NCBI GenBank assembly: GCA_030615765.1
Contig: JAUWYP010000007.1
Coordinates: 1 to 64,000 of the forward strand
From: Dehalococcoidia bacterium
GTDB lineage: Bacteria > Chloroflexota > Dehalococcoidia > SM23-28-2
Length of the DNA: 64,000 nt
Direction of reading: 5' to 3'
In this document: positions 1-15,828 of the stretch, piece by piece
How positions within the stretch are numbered: the stretch's first letter is position 1
How the letters are laid out: the number at the start of each line of letters is the position of its first letter
Program-made: the position numbers and the translations under genes
The notes under the pieces: generated by a model
Databases searched by the model: none
Seen by the model: the letters and a program-made list of their open reading frames with translations, nothing else
What the model was told of the DNA's origin: nothing

Positions 1-2432
1 CCGATGCGAATGATGCCCTCCTCGTCCAGGTCGCGCAGGCTCTCTTCGCCTACATTGGGTATGTCGCGGGTGATCTCCTCCGGTCCCAGCTTGGTGTCGC
101 GACCCTCGACTTCGTGCTTCTCGACGTGGATGGAGGTGAACTTGTCATAGCGAACGATCTCTTCTGAGATGATGATGGCATCCTCGAAGTTGTAGCCTTC
201 CCAACTCATGAAGGCGCAGAGGAGGGTCTGGCCCAGCGCCAGCTCCCCCTGGGCAGTAGAGGAGCTGTCGACCAGGGGCTGGTCCTTCTCCACTCGCTGG
301 CCCTTGTGTACGATAGGCCTCTGGTTGACACACGTCCCTTGGTTGGAGCGCACGAACTTGGCCAGCTCGTAGGTCTTCTCCTCGCCGCTGTCGTACTGGA
401 CGCGGATGTGGCGGGCGGTGCAGTTCACCACCAGGCCGTCATCGTCGGCGAAGAAGACCTGGCCGGAATCGCTGGCCGCCTGGCGCTCCATGCCGGTGGC
501 TACCAATGGCACCTCCGGCCGCACCAGGGGCACGGCCTGGCGCTGCATGTTGGAGCCCATAAGAGCCCGGTTGGCATCGTCGTGCTCCAGGAAGGGGATA
601 AGGGAGGTGGCCACCGACACGATCTGCTTGGGCGAGAGGTCCATGAAGTCCACCTGCTCTGGCGCAGCGGTAATGAAGTGACTGCCGGAACGGGACTCCA
701 GCTTTCTACCCAGGAAGTGGTTGCTTTCATCCAGGGGCTCGTTGGCCTGGGCCACCACGTACCGCTCTTCGTCATCCGCCGATAGGTAGACGACCTGGTC
801 GGACACGAAGGGACGGATGGGGACGGTGGTGGCCGGCAGCTTGGCCAGCTTGCCCGCCAGCTCAGGGGTCACCTCGGTGCCCGCCGAGGCTACTATCTTG
901 CCCTTCTGGCCGCCGACATCCTCACGCAGGAAACGCCCCACCAGATCGGACGAGTTGTTGGCCAGCTCCCGCACTACTTTGCGATAGGGCGTCTCGATGA
1001 AACCGTACTCATTGACGCGAGCGTAAGTGGCCAGACTGCCGATGAGGCCGATGTTGGGACCCTCCGGTGTCTCAATGGGGCAGATGCGGCCATAGTGGCT
1101 GTGATGGACATCGCGCACATCGAAGCCAGCACGGTCACGGGACAGGCCGCCCGGGCCCAGGGCAGACAGACGACGCTTGTGGGTCAACTCGGCAAGGGGA
1201 TTGGTCTGATCCATGAACTGGGAGAGCTGAGAGCCGCCGAAGAACTCCTTGACGGCGGCCACCACCGGCCGGATGTTGATCAGGGCGCTGGGGGTGGCGC
1301 TGTCAGGATCGGTGATAGTCATGCGCTCCCGTATCACCCGCTCCATGCGCAAGAGGCCAATGCGGAACTGGTTCTGGATCAGCTCGCCCACAGTGCGCAC
1401 ACGGCGGTTGCCCAGATGGTCGATGTCGTCAGGCTGTCCCTGGCCGTTGTTCAGGCGAATGATCTCGCGGATGATGGCCACCAGGTCCTGAGGCACCAAG
1501 ATGTGGGTGTGCGGCGCCTTCTTATAGCCCAGGCGCCTGTTAAGCTTGTACCGCCCTACCTTGCCCAGGTCGTAACGGCGAGGGTTAAAGAATAGGGTGG
1601 TGATCAGGTTACGGGCATTGTCTAAGGTGGGCGGGTCGCCCGGACGCAGGCGGCGATAAAACTCCAGGAGGGCTTCTTCCTTGTTCTGGGATGGTTCCCG
1701 CTCCAGGGTGGCCTGGATATAGCGATGGTCGGCGTTGGTATCCACGGCCTTGAACATGGCCAGGACGCGCTCGTTGGAGCCCAGCTGCTGCTCGTCGTTG
1801 ATCTTGGCGTCCTCATCGATGGCGCGCAGGAGGGTAGTGATGGGGATCTTGCGCTTGCGGTCCACCTTCACGGAGATAACGTCCTTGTTGCTGGTCTCGA
1901 ACTCCAGCCAGGCGCCGCGGTTGGGAATGAGCTTGGCGTAGCAGAGGTCGCGGCCACTGGTGGCGTCGCGCTCTAGGGTGAGGTAAACCCCTGGCGAGCG
2001 CACCAACTGGGAGACCACCACCCGCTCGGCACCGTTGACGATGAACGTGCCATTGTCCGTCATCAGGGGGAAGTCCCCCATGAAGATCTCCTGCTCTTTG
2101 ACCTCGCCGCTCTCCTTGACGATGAGTTTAACGTTGACCCGCAGGGGGGCGGCATAGGTCATATCTCGCTCGCGGCACTCAGCCTCGCAGTACTTGGGCT
2201 TGCCGAACTGGTGCTCGCCGAAACGCATCTCCAGGCGGCTGCCGGTAAAGTCCTGGATGGGCGAGAGCTCATCGAACAACTCGCGCAGAGCCTCCTCCTG
2301 GAACCAGCGGTAGGAGTCGAGCTGGACGCGTATAAGGTTGGGTACCTGAATCACCTCAGGTATGCGTGAGTAGGACTTGACCAATCGGGACACACTATCG
2401 CTTTCCGGGGCAAAGTCCCTGGCTGTCGTCAT
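1..2432 (-). CDS. rpoB: DNA-directed RNA polymerase subunit beta, N-terminal part (cut by window edge)
   Basis: Reverse-complement translation from ATG at 2432: [59 protein letters not shown]..., then ...[59 protein letters not shown], characteristic RpoB motifs. Frame stays open to position 1. Confidence 0.96.
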   Translation of the reverse strand, partial: MTTARDFAPESDSVSRLVKSYSRIPEVIQVPNLIRVQLDSYRWFQEEALRELFDELSPIQDFTGSRLEMRFGEHQFGKPKYCEAECRERDMTYAAPLRVNVKLIVKESGEVKEQEIFMGDFPLMTDNGTFIVNGAERVVVSQLVRSPGVYLTLERDATSGRDLCYAKLIPNRGAWLEFETSNKDVISVKVDRKRKIPITTLLRAIDEDAKINDEQQLGSNERVLAMFKAVDTNADHRYIQATLEREPSQNKEEALLEFYRRLRPGDPPTLDNARNLITTLFFNPRRYDLGKVGRYKLNRRLGYKKAPHTHILVPQDLVAIIREIIRLNNGQGQPDDIDHLGNRRVRTVGELIQNQFRIGLLRMERVIRERMTITDPDSATPSALINIRPVVAAVKEFFGGSQLSQFMDQTNPLAELTHKRRLSALGPGGLSRDRAGFDVRDVHHSHYGRICPIETPEGPNIGLIGSLATYARVNEYGFIETPYRKVVRELANNSSDLVGRFLREDVGGQKGKIVASAGTEVTPELAGKLAKLPATTVPIRPFVSDQVVYLSADDEERYVVAQANEPLDESNHFLGRKLESRSGSHFITAAPEQVDFMDLSPKQIVSVATSLIPFLEHDDANRALMGSNMQRQAVPLVRPEVPLVATGMERQAASDSGQVFFADDDGLVVNCTARHIRVQYDSGEEKTYELAKFVRSNQGTCVNQRPIVHKGQRVEKDQPLVDSSSTAQGELALGQTLLCAFMSWEGYNFEDAIIISEEIVRYDKFTSIHVEKHEVEGRDTKLGPEEITRDIPNVGEESLRDLDEEGIIRI

Positions 2433-2560
2433 AGACAAAAACCCCCTATAGGGCCTCCAATGTCCGGGGCCCCTCGTGGCTAGAAATGCACAAGCAGCTA
2501 TGGTGGATAGCTAACAGGGGAATAGAAACTCGGGGAATATCGTCCCGCCATCAAACAAAT

Positions 2561-2590
2561 AGTATAGCTCAGCTTTGCCAGATTTGTCAA
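2561..2590 (-). promoter_or_regulatory. Candidate sigma70-type promoter for rpoB
   Basis: On the minus strand TTGACA (2590-2585), 18-nt spacer, TATACT (2566-2561), about 130 nt upstream of the rpoB ATG. Confidence 0.6.
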
Positions 2591-2837
2591 CTCCCAGACC
2601 GAAGATATTGAGAATAATTCCCCCTTTCCTGTACTCCCCGCGCGTGGTATATTTGGATCGTCTACCAGACAAACGCTCGCTCAGCAGCGCCGGCCGGAAG
2701 CAACTGGCTTTCGGCTTTTCTCTTTCCATAATCCTTGGAGCGATCAAGGGTCCCAATCGAGCGTTCCATACCGTTCCCTTCGTCCTTTGTGCTATATTGA
2801 TATTAGCTGCCAGAGCGAAGCAAAGGAGAGATGGTCG

Positions 2838-3779
2838 GTGTATCAAGAGTTGCGTGTATTCAGCGGCAACGCTCACCCCGATCTTGCCCAGGCCATCTGC
2901 GACTATTTGGAGATGCCCCTGGGACAGTGCGAGGCTTTCAAGTTCAGCAACGAGAACATTTTTGTGCGCTTCTGTGAAAACATCCGCGCCCGTGATGTTT
3001 TCCTGGTCCAGCCCATCGTCTCCCCGGTGAACGATCGCTTGATGGAGCTATTCGTGATGATCGACGCCGCCAAGCGGGCCTCGGCGGGGCGGATCACGGC
3101 TGTCGTCCCCTACTACGCCTACGGGCGCAGCGATAAGAAGGACCAGCCACGGGTGCCCATCACCGCCCGCCTGGTGGCCAACTTCATGGAGACAGCCGGG
3201 GCCGACCGCCTGCTCACCGTGGACCTCCACGCTGGCCAGATTCAGGGCTTTTTCAACATCCCGGTCGACGAGCTGACCGCCCTGTACATCCTCAGCCGCT
3301 ACTTCAAGGACAAGAGCATACCTAATCTCACAGTGGTGTCGACCGATGTGGGCGACGCCAAGCGCGCTCGCAATGTGGCCGATCGCCTGGACGTTCCCCT
3401 GGCGATCGTAGAGAAGCGCCGAATCGGTAACGAACAGCGGGCAGAGGCAGTCAATATAATCGGTGAAGTCAAAGGCAGGAATGCTCTCATTGTGGACGAT
3501 GAGGTGGATACCGGCAGCACCCTGGTAGCCACCATGGACCTGCTGCAGAAGCAAGGAGCAGTGGACATCTACGCCTGCTGCACCCACCCCGTGCTCTCGG
3601 GACCGGCCGTCGAGAGGATCGAGCAGTCGCCCACCAGGGAGTTGGTGGTAACCGACACGATCCCCCTGCCGGTAGAGAAGCATTTGCCCAAGATCACGGT
3701 CTTGTCTCTGGCACCCCTGCTGGGGGAAGCCATACAACGCATCCATACCGGCCATTCAGTGGGGGAGTTGTTCCAGTAA
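2838..3779 (+). CDS. prs: Ribose-phosphate pyrophosphokinase
   Basis: YQELRVFSGNAHPDLAQAICDYLEMPLGQCEAFKFSNENIFVRFCENIRARDVFLVQP...; PRPP-binding loop ALIVDDEVDTGSTL. Track start 2787 probably too early; in-frame GTG at 2838 follows an AAGGAGAG Shine-Dalgarno. Confidence 0.95.
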   Translation: MYQELRVFSGNAHPDLAQAICDYLEMPLGQCEAFKFSNENIFVRFCENIRARDVFLVQPIVSPVNDRLMELFVMIDAAKRASAGRITAVVPYYAYGRSDKKDQPRVPITARLVANFMETAGADRLLTVDLHAGQIQGFFNIPVDELTALYILSRYFKDKSIPNLTVVSTDVGDAKRARNVADRLDVPLAIVEKRRIGNEQRAEAVNIIGEVKGRNALIVDDEVDTGSTLVATMDLLQKQGAVDIYACCTHPVLSGPAVERIEQSPTRELVVTDTIPLPVEKHLPKITVLSLAPLLGEAIQRIHTGHSVGELFQ

Positions 3780-3788
3780 AGGTCCGTC

Positions 3789-6551
<2,763 letters not shown>

Positions 6552-6566
6552 GCCGCCGCAAGCTGG

Positions 6567-7322
6567 ATGAGGGAAGCGGCAGTACTCATGAGCGCAAAGG
6601 CCGTCGCCAGGGAGGAGTCCACCGAGGCCGAGGAACTGCTGACCAACCTGTGTCAGGAGATAGCAGACGGCAAGCCCTGGTTCATCGCTCTGCTGCAGGC
6701 CATCGCCCGCTGGCCTCTGCCCGAGGAGACGGTAGGCGAGCGGCACTACTGCTACCTTGTCGGTGGTGAGGCCTTCGACTGGCTTCTATTGGCGGAGCGT
6801 CTGTGCGAGGTGGTGGACGACCTCATCCCTCGGGAGGAGCATGAACCGCTGCTGTTCTTCGGGCAGCTGCCGCTGGAGCTCAACGAGGAGGAGTTCCGCC
6901 GCCTGATGGGCCACGCCAAGTATCGGGCTCACCTCAACTACCTGTACGGTGTCACCCTGGAGGAGATGCTCCAGCTGGTGATTGAGGATGACGTTTACAA
7001 GGAGCAGCGCTCGCGTGTGTGGAAGAACCACCTATCGGTGGATGAAGAGGGGTTTCGGCGCCTCTACGGGCACCCCCGCCAAGATCTATTGTGCCAGTTC
7101 CGGCGGGAGCAAGGCGCAGCCGACGACACCACCATCTCCCTGACAGAGGCCAAGGAGTTCACCTACTGGTTGTTCAAGTATCGTCTGCGCTACTGCGACC
7201 CGGCCAGAGTGGCTAGCGACACCCGTCGCGCCCTGAGCATGCTCCGTCGCCTGGAGCCCTGCCGCGCGCGCTGCCTCAGCAATGCTCTTAAGGAACCCCC
7301 CAGCGTCATCGAGGTCCCCTAA
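6567..7322 (+). CDS. Conserved hypothetical protein
   Basis: Intact 251-aa ORF directly downstream of secA on the same strand; alternative ATG at 6588. No family recognised. Confidence 0.7.
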   Translation: MREAAVLMSAKAVAREESTEAEELLTNLCQEIADGKPWFIALLQAIARWPLPEETVGERHYCYLVGGEAFDWLLLAERLCEVVDDLIPREEHEPLLFFGQLPLELNEEEFRRLMGHAKYRAHLNYLYGVTLEEMLQLVIEDDVYKEQRSRVWKNHLSVDEEGFRRLYGHPRQDLLCQFRREQGAADDTTISLTEAKEFTYWLFKYRLRYCDPARVASDTRRALSMLRRLEPCRARCLSNALKEPPSVIEVP

Positions 7323-7376
7323 CGGCGGGACGGAGAGACGCAGCGCCCCTCCGCCCCCAGGGGTTGCCTCCTAGTT

Positions 7377-8852
7377 CTACTCGAACGAGATGAGGTCGCC
7401 GAAGTACTCCCACTTGCCCTTGCCGTCCACCAGCGTGGCCCTCAGCATCCTCATGGCTTCGAAGCCCAAGTGGTCTGTCGGGCTGAGAGTGAGGGTGACG
7501 CCTGGCAAGCTGAGCTCGCTCTGGTAATCCTTAAAGATAGTGTGGACGACGTCCATCAGGCCCTGTCGCGTCAGGTTGTCACAGGTGGCGCGCAGAGCCA
7601 CGACCGTTAGTTCGCCCGCGACCTGGCCGACGACGGTGAAGTTGCCGGGAGGCAAGTCACCGTACTCGCTCATGATCCGGTGGTGCTCCGCTATCGCCGG
7701 GTCGTCAGTCCAGTCGTACATCTTGTTGGCCTGGAGGGTGATGACTCCTTCCATGGCGGCCGCGGGGCAATACTGGAACATGGCAGCGTCAGAATTCACG
7801 TAGCTCATGAAGATCTGGGCATCCCAGCCCATCTGGTCAGCCGCCTTGGCGAGCTGAGAACAGTGGCCTGGGATGCAGGCGCCGAACACAATCTCTGCGC
7901 CAGCATTCTTCATGTTATTGACCTGAGAGCGGATGTCCACGGCGGTGGCCTCAAAGCTCTGCTCGGACACCACCTCGTTCTTGTCGGGGTCCAGGCCGTC
8001 CTTCAGGCCGTCCAAGTGGTCCTTGCCGAAGTCATCGTTCTGGTAGAGGACGCCCACCTTCTTTCCCGGCATGCTCTCGGAGATGTACTTGCCGGTGATG
8101 TTGCCTGCCACGTAGTAGTCCGGCAGGATGGCAACCGACCAGGGGTGCGCCTCGGGGTCCGCGGCCCACTTGTGGGCCCCGGTCATAATCCACAGGTCGG
8201 GAATTCCCTCCTCGTTCAGCCGCTCCCAGACGGCTGAGTGGGCGGCCGTTCCCAGACCGCCGATGATGGCGAACACCTCATCCTGCTCCACCAGCTTGCG
8301 GACGACCTCGACGGCCCTGGCCGGGTCGTAGTTATCATCCTCCGCCCTGAAATCGATCTCGCGGCCGCAGACGCCGTCTTCCTCCGCATTGACGTATTTG
8401 AAGTAGGCTTCCATGCCGGCGAGGACGGGAGCGAACGCCGCTCCGTAGGTGCCGCTCTTGGCGAAGTGGCTGCCCAGGATTATCTTATCGTCGGTGATGC
8501 CGGGGTCCGTCGGCACTGCTGTAGGGGTCTCGGCTGGGGTAGGGGTCTCGGCCGGGGTAGGAGTCTCGGCCGGGGTAGGAGTCTCGGCCGGGGTAGGAGT
8601 CTCGGCCGGGGTAGGAGTCTCGGCCGGGGTAGGAGTCTCGGCCGGGGTAGGAGTCTCGGCCGGGGTAGGGGTCTCGGCCGGGGTAGGGGTCTCGGCCGGG
8701 GTAGGGGTCTCGGCCGGGGTGCCGGTGACCGCAGCGGTAGGTGTGCCAGTGGGGGTTCCCTCCTCTCCCTCATCCTCGCAGGCCACTGCCAGCACCAGCA
8801 ACGCCGCTGCCAGGGCGAGGAAGATCAGCGAGAATTTGCCTAGCTTCCACAC
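7377..8852 (-). CDS. livK: Branched-chain amino-acid ABC transporter substrate-binding lipoprotein with a (ETPTPA)n linker
   Basis: Lipoprotein signal (LALAAALLVLAVACEDEG), long ETPTPA repeat, then periplasmic-binding fold (ITDDKIILGSHFAKSGTYGAAFAPVLAGMEAYFKYVN...); directly followed by livM/H/F/G homologs. Confidence 0.9.
   Translation of the reverse strand: MWKLGKFSLIFLALAAALLVLAVACEDEGEEGTPTGTPTAAVTGTPAETPTPAETPTPAETPTPAETPTPAETPTPAETPTPAETPTPAETPTPAETPTPAETPTPAETPTAVPTDPGITDDKIILGSHFAKSGTYGAAFAPVLAGMEAYFKYVNAEEDGVCGREIDFRAEDDNYDPARAVEVVRKLVEQDEVFAIIGGLGTAAHSAVWERLNEEGIPDLWIMTGAHKWAADPEAHPWSVAILPDYYVAGNITGKYISESMPGKKVGVLYQNDDFGKDHLDGLKDGLDPDKNEVVSEQSFEATAVDIRSQVNNMKNAGAEIVFGACIPGHCSQLAKAADQMGWDAQIFMSYVNSDAAMFQYCPAAAMEGVITLQANKMYDWTDDPAIAEHHRIMSEYGDLPPGNFTVVGQVAGELTVVALRATCDNLTRQGLMDVVHTIFKDYQSELSLPGVTLTLSPTDHLGFEAMRMLRATLVDGKGKWEYFGDLISFE
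8521..8718 (-). repeat. Tandem 18-bp minisatellite, 11 units, coding the TPTPAE linker
   Basis: 11 consecutive units of gtagg(g/a)gtctcggc(c/t)ggg starting at 8521, 8539, 8557 ... 8701. Confidence 0.95.
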
Positions 8853-8960
8853 GGCTCCTTAGCCTCCTTTCTTGGATTGTCACACTTGCTCTCCCTGTGC
8901 CAGGGAGATACCCTAGTCCACCAAAATGGCCTTGCGCTAGGGGCTGCCATCATCTCACTT

Positions 8961-10292
8961 TCATCTTTCAGCGTCCGGACGGTCCTCGGAGGATCGATCG
9001 TCTGGCCCGGCCCCAGTCTGTCCTGGCGGTGCCGGGGGTCCTCTGAGCGCCTCGGCCGAGCGCCTGTAACCGTGTGCCCCGGCCCTCGTGAGCGCCGGCA
9101 CCCAGAGCCACGAGGTAATTAAGAGGAAAACAGTCACACCAACGATCTGGCCGACAGACTCGCCGACTAGTTGCTCTGCCAGGACCAGGGCAGCCATGCC
9201 CAGCACTACCCCAGCCGCTACGTTGCCAAGCGCGGCCCGCGGCCTGGCAGCGAGCCACCTGACCAAACGGTGGAAAAGGCCCGCCAGACCATAGGGGGCG
9301 AAGATCATCACCAGGATGAGAGCGGCGCCGTAGAAAGCCCAGGAAAGCTCAGCGGGCAGACCGGCGCCGGGGATAAAGCCGACAATGCCCGGCAGCTCGG
9401 GCACCACAACGAGGCCCGCAGCGCCCAGGACGGAACCCAATATGGAGGCTAGGCCCCCTACTACGATGGTGGTCAGGAAGTTTATGGACAGCAGGAAGTT
9501 GAAGCTCTCGGGGCTGACATATCCCACTACCTGAGTGTAGGTTCCGCCAGCGATGCCGGCGTAGAAGGCGCTGATGGCGAAGGCCATGGTCTTGTAGCGG
9601 GGCACGCTTATGCCCATCGCTTGGGCCGCTATCTCGCTGTCGCGAATGGCCACGAAGGCCCTGCCGATGCGGCTGCGGACAATGTTTATGGCAAGGACAG
9701 TCATGACCACGGCGATGAACAGGGCCACGAAATATATCCACTGATCGTTGTTCAGGTGGATGCCGAAGACGTCGTGCATGAAGTCCGCTAGGACGCCCAC
9801 CTGGTCACCCACCTCTGTCCTAACGTTGATACCCTGGGTGCCGTGGGTGAGGCCGTCGTATTTCTTTAGTATCTGGGGGGTGGCCAAGGCCAGGCCCAGG
9901 GTGGCGATGCCTAGATAGGGTCCGGTGAGGCGCAGGGCCGGAATGCCGATGAGAAAGCCCAGGGTGCCGGCAATGACCCCCCCCAGAATTATGGTGACCG
10001 GGAAAGGCCAGCCGTAATCGACCATCAGGATGGCAGACGTGTAGCCGCCTGCAGCCACGAAGGCGCCGTGGCCCAGGGAGATCTGGCCATTGTAGCCGGT
10101 GAGAATGTTGAGGCCCAGGGCCACGATGGCCCACATGGCGATCATGCTGGCCTGATAGGTGCGATAGGTGCCGAGGCTCAACGGCACCCATTCAGGCAGG
10201 ACGTGGCTCAAGGGCACCCACCAAAGCAGGAAGAATGCCAGAATAGCGAAGACGATGAGCTTTCCTGTCGGCAATGGGCCTGGTCGTCTCAT
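8961..10292 (-). CDS. livM: Branched-chain amino-acid ABC transporter permease
   Basis: Polytopic protein with LGLNILTGYNGQISLGHGAFVAAGGYTSA, typical LivM. Confidence 0.92.
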   Translation of the reverse strand: MRRPGPLPTGKLIVFAILAFFLLWWVPLSHVLPEWVPLSLGTYRTYQASMIAMWAIVALGLNILTGYNGQISLGHGAFVAAGGYTSAILMVDYGWPFPVTIILGGVIAGTLGFLIGIPALRLTGPYLGIATLGLALATPQILKKYDGLTHGTQGINVRTEVGDQVGVLADFMHDVFGIHLNNDQWIYFVALFIAVVMTVLAINIVRSRIGRAFVAIRDSEIAAQAMGISVPRYKTMAFAISAFYAGIAGGTYTQVVGYVSPESFNFLLSINFLTTIVVGGLASILGSVLGAAGLVVVPELPGIVGFIPGAGLPAELSWAFYGAALILVMIFAPYGLAGLFHRLVRWLAARPRAALGNVAAGVVLGMAALVLAEQLVGESVGQIVGVTVFLLITSWLWVPALTRAGAHGYRRSAEALRGPPAPPGQTGAGPDDRSSEDRPDAER

Positions 10293-11206
10293 ACTCGCCT
10301 CAGCGTTCGTTTACCGAAGAGACCGGTCGGCCTGATCAGCAACACCGAAATCATGATCATCAGAGTCACCGTCAGCTTCATATCGGGTCCCAGCCACTCC
10401 TGTGGAGTGTAGGTTCCCACCATGTTCTCGCTCACGCCGATAATGAGGCCGCCAACTATCGCCCCCACTGGGCTGTCCAGGCCGCCCAGGACGGCAGCGG
10501 CGAAGGCGTATAGGAGAACACCCATCATCATGGGGGGCTGGAGCAGAATGAGGTGAGCGATAAGTATCCCGGCCACCGCCCCAACGGCAGCTGAGAGGGA
10601 CCATCCCACGGTTAGCATACGCCCCACCCGAATGCCCATCAGGCGGCTGGCGATGGGGTTCTGAGCGGTGGCCCGCATGGCCAGGCCAATGGGGGTGTAT
10701 TGGAAAAACATGTAGAGGGCGGCCATGATACCCACCGCGAAAACCAGAATGGTCAGGTCATGGTAGCTGACCACCGTAGGCCCCATATCCAGAGCCCCTT
10801 CGCCGAAGAACTTGATCCCTGTCACCTGGATCTCGGGAGGCGCGGGGAAGCCCTTGGGTATGCCACCCCAATGCCAGGTGGCTACGTTGTTGAAGATGGC
10901 GAACAACCCCAGGGTGACGATGATGATGTTCAGGGTGGGCGCCCCTTCCACCGGCCGTATGATCACCCGCTCGATGAAAGCACCGAGGCCAGCTGCTATG
11001 AGCAGGACGAGGGGGAACATGAGCCAGTAGTGCCCCCCAAATTCCCAGATCGACCAGCCTATGAAAGTGGTCAACATAGCCAACTCGCCCTGGGCGAAGT
11101 TGAGGACGGTGGTGGAGCGATAGATGAGGACGATGGCCAGGGCCAGCAGTCCATAGACGCTGCCCGTGGCCAGGCCCGTCACCATCTGCTGCAAAAACTC
11201 GTCCAC
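10289..11206 (-). CDS. livH: Branched-chain amino-acid ABC transporter permease
   Basis: GLATGSVYGLLALAIVLIYRSTTVLNFAQGELAML, typical LivH; 4-bp overlap with livM. Confidence 0.93.
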   Translation of the reverse strand: MDEFLQQMVTGLATGSVYGLLALAIVLIYRSTTVLNFAQGELAMLTTFIGWSIWEFGGHYWLMFPLVLLIAAGLGAFIERVIIRPVEGAPTLNIIIVTLGLFAIFNNVATWHWGGIPKGFPAPPEIQVTGIKFFGEGALDMGPTVVSYHDLTILVFAVGIMAALYMFFQYTPIGLAMRATAQNPIASRLMGIRVGRMLTVGWSLSAAVGAVAGILIAHLILLQPPMMMGVLLYAFAAAVLGGLDSPVGAIVGGLIIGVSENMVGTYTPQEWLGPDMKLTVTLMIMISVLLIRPTGLFGKRTLRRV

Positions 11207-11224
11207 TTCAGCCCTCCCGAGTTC

Positions 11225-11968
11225 CTAGTAGCCCAGATAGGAGCGTCGCACCGCCTCGCTCTTTCGCAGGTTCTCGCTGGTGTCTGCCAGGGCGATGCGG
11301 CCCGTCTCCAGCACGTAGCCGTAGTGCGCGATCTCCAGAGCGAGATTGGCGTTCTGCTCCACCAGGAGGATAGTTACCCCCTGCGTTCGGTTGATAGTCT
11401 TGATAATCTGGAATATCTCCCGCGTGACCATGGGGGCCAGGCCCATGGACGGCTCGTCTAGCAGGCAAAGGCGCGGGTTGCCCATCAGGCCGCGGGCGAT
11501 GGCCAGCATCTGCTGCTCGCCGCCGCTGAGGGTGCCCGCTATCTGGTTCTTTCGCTCGGCCAGGATGGGGAAGTACTCATATACCTGCTTGAGGGCGTCT
11601 TCGAAGTCCTGCTTCCGCCACCGATATTCCCCGATGCTGCGTACCAGTCCGGTAAACCTGGAGTAAGCCCCCAGCCTCAGGTTCTCCAGCACCGTGAGCT
11701 CGCTGAAAAGCTGCCGCCCCTCGGGAATGTGGGACATGCCCAGGGAGACAATCTGCTCCGCTGAGAGGCGGTCGATCCGCTGTCCCTCGAACTCGATGCT
11801 GCCGCTCCGGGGTCGTAGCAGGCCCGATATGGCCCGCAGGGTGGAGGTCTTGCCGGCGCCGTTGGCCCCTAGAACCGCTACGATGCTTCCCTTCGGCACC
11901 TCCAGGGACACGCCGTGCAGGGCAACGATGGGCCCATAGGCGGCAACGACCTCGCGGAGCTGCAACAT
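11225..11968 (-). CDS. livF: ABC transporter ATP-binding protein
   Basis: Walker A GANGAGKTS, signature LSGGEQQMLAIARGLM, Walker B LCLLDEPSMGLAP. Confidence 0.94.
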   Translation of the reverse strand: MLQLREVVAAYGPIVALHGVSLEVPKGSIVAVLGANGAGKTSTLRAISGLLRPRSGSIEFEGQRIDRLSAEQIVSLGMSHIPEGRQLFSELTVLENLRLGAYSRFTGLVRSIGEYRWRKQDFEDALKQVYEYFPILAERKNQIAGTLSGGEQQMLAIARGLMGNPRLCLLDEPSMGLAPMVTREIFQIIKTINRTQGVTILLVEQNANLALEIAHYGYVLETGRIALADTSENLRKSEAVRRSYLGY

Positions 11969-11973
11969 CGTTC

Positions 11974-12789
11974 CTAACCGCCCAGGTAGGCCTCAATGAC
12001 GGCGGGGTCCTTTTGCACCTCCGCCGGCGTCCCCTCGGCGATCTTCCGGCCGAAGTTGAGGACGCAAATGCGATCGGAAATGGGCATGACAAGCTCCATG
12101 TGGTGCTCCACCACCAGTATGGTCAGCCGGAATTCGTCACGGACACCCTTGATAACCTCGCCTAGCTGGCCCAGTTCCTGATGGCTGAGGCCGCTGGCTG
12201 GCTCGTCCAGAAGAATCATCCGTGGCCTGGAGACGAGGGCCCGTGCCAGCTCCACCCGCTTCTGAATGCCGAAGGAGAGGCCGCCAGCGGGCATGTCCTT
12301 CACCTCCTCCAGGTGGAGGAACTTGACCACTTCTTCTGCCGTGTCCCGCGCCAGCTGCTCCTCCCTCCATGCCGCCGGTAGCCGGCCGATGCAGGCGATC
12401 ACCTCGCCAAATGTGTGGATGACGGTGTTGGCATGTCGCAAGAACACGTTCTTCTTGAGGGGTGGAGAGAAGCGGCTGTGCTGGCCCACCAGCAGGTTCT
12501 CTATGACGGTCATGGTCTTGAACATCTCCACGTTCTGGAAGGTGCGAGCGATGCCCACGTTCACAACGTCGTCGGCGGCTAGCTTCACTAGATCATGGCC
12601 GTCGAAGAAGATATCCCCCCGGTCAGGGTCGTAGAGGCGGCTTATGCAGTTGAAGAGGGTGGTCTTGCCGGCGCCGTTGGGCCCAATAAGACCCACGATC
12701 TCGCCCGGCCGCACCTCAAACGATACATCGTCCAGGGCGATGATCCCGCCGAAAGACTTAGTGAGGCCGCTTATCTGTAGTCCAGTCAT
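11974..12789 (-). CDS. livG: ABC transporter ATP-binding protein
   Basis: Walker A GPNGAGKTT, ARTFQNVEMF, Walker B MILLDEPASGLS, C-terminal EGTPAEVQKDPAVIEAYLG. Confidence 0.94.
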   Translation of the reverse strand: MTGLQISGLTKSFGGIIALDDVSFEVRPGEIVGLIGPNGAGKTTLFNCISRLYDPDRGDIFFDGHDLVKLAADDVVNVGIARTFQNVEMFKTMTVIENLLVGQHSRFSPPLKKNVFLRHANTVIHTFGEVIACIGRLPAAWREEQLARDTAEEVVKFLHLEEVKDMPAGGLSFGIQKRVELARALVSRPRMILLDEPASGLSHQELGQLGEVIKGVRDEFRLTILVVEHHMELVMPISDRICVLNFGRKIAEGTPAEVQKDPAVIEAYLGG

Positions 12790-12874
12790 GACCCTAGAGA
12801 AAAGGCGTCGTCAGCATGACTTACAAGACGCCTAGCTTCGGTACCGAATATATTAAAGGTTTTCTGTTTAGACG

Positions 12875-13037
12875 CAAGTGGTGCCGACGATAACTGCGAG
12901 ATGAACTCGCCCAAGAGGGCGATCTTCCAAAGGGCGAGTGCCCAAACTGGTTTGACGTAGCCAGACAGGAATATTAAAATGCTACCACTTGGGGCGGCGA
13001 GCCTATCCCCACTGTTCGGGGCAAGCATCTGCCGCCC
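12875..13037 (+). promoter_or_regulatory. Structured valS 5' leader with alternative hairpins (candidate cis-regulatory RNA)
   Basis: CAAGTGGT (12875-12882) pairs with ACCACTTG (12984-12991). ACTCGCCC (12905-12912) can pair with nearby GGGCGA (12917-12922) or distal GGGCGAGT (12932-12939). GGGCGGC (12992-12998) pairs with GCCGCCC (13031-13037). Confidence 0.4.
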
Positions 13038-13079
13038 TTATGTCGTGCCTGCCTGACGGTGGGCAGGGAGCCGGTCAGG

Positions 13080-15776
<2,697 letters not shown>

Positions 15777-15828
15777 AGTTTCTACTTCTGGCCGACGAGC
15801 TCGCCCTCTACAGAAAGAGAGGTAAGTT

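Noticed and set aside
2511-2876. ORFs in the rpoB-prs intergenic region
   Set aside because: Overlap the candidate rpoB promoter and prs start; no coding character.
8521-8718. CRISPR-like array
   Set aside because: Units are contiguous 18-mers with no spacers; it is a coding minisatellite.
8238-8862. LGRGRS/GVSAGV repeat ORFs on the plus strand
   Set aside because: Shadow translations of the 18-bp minisatellite in livK.
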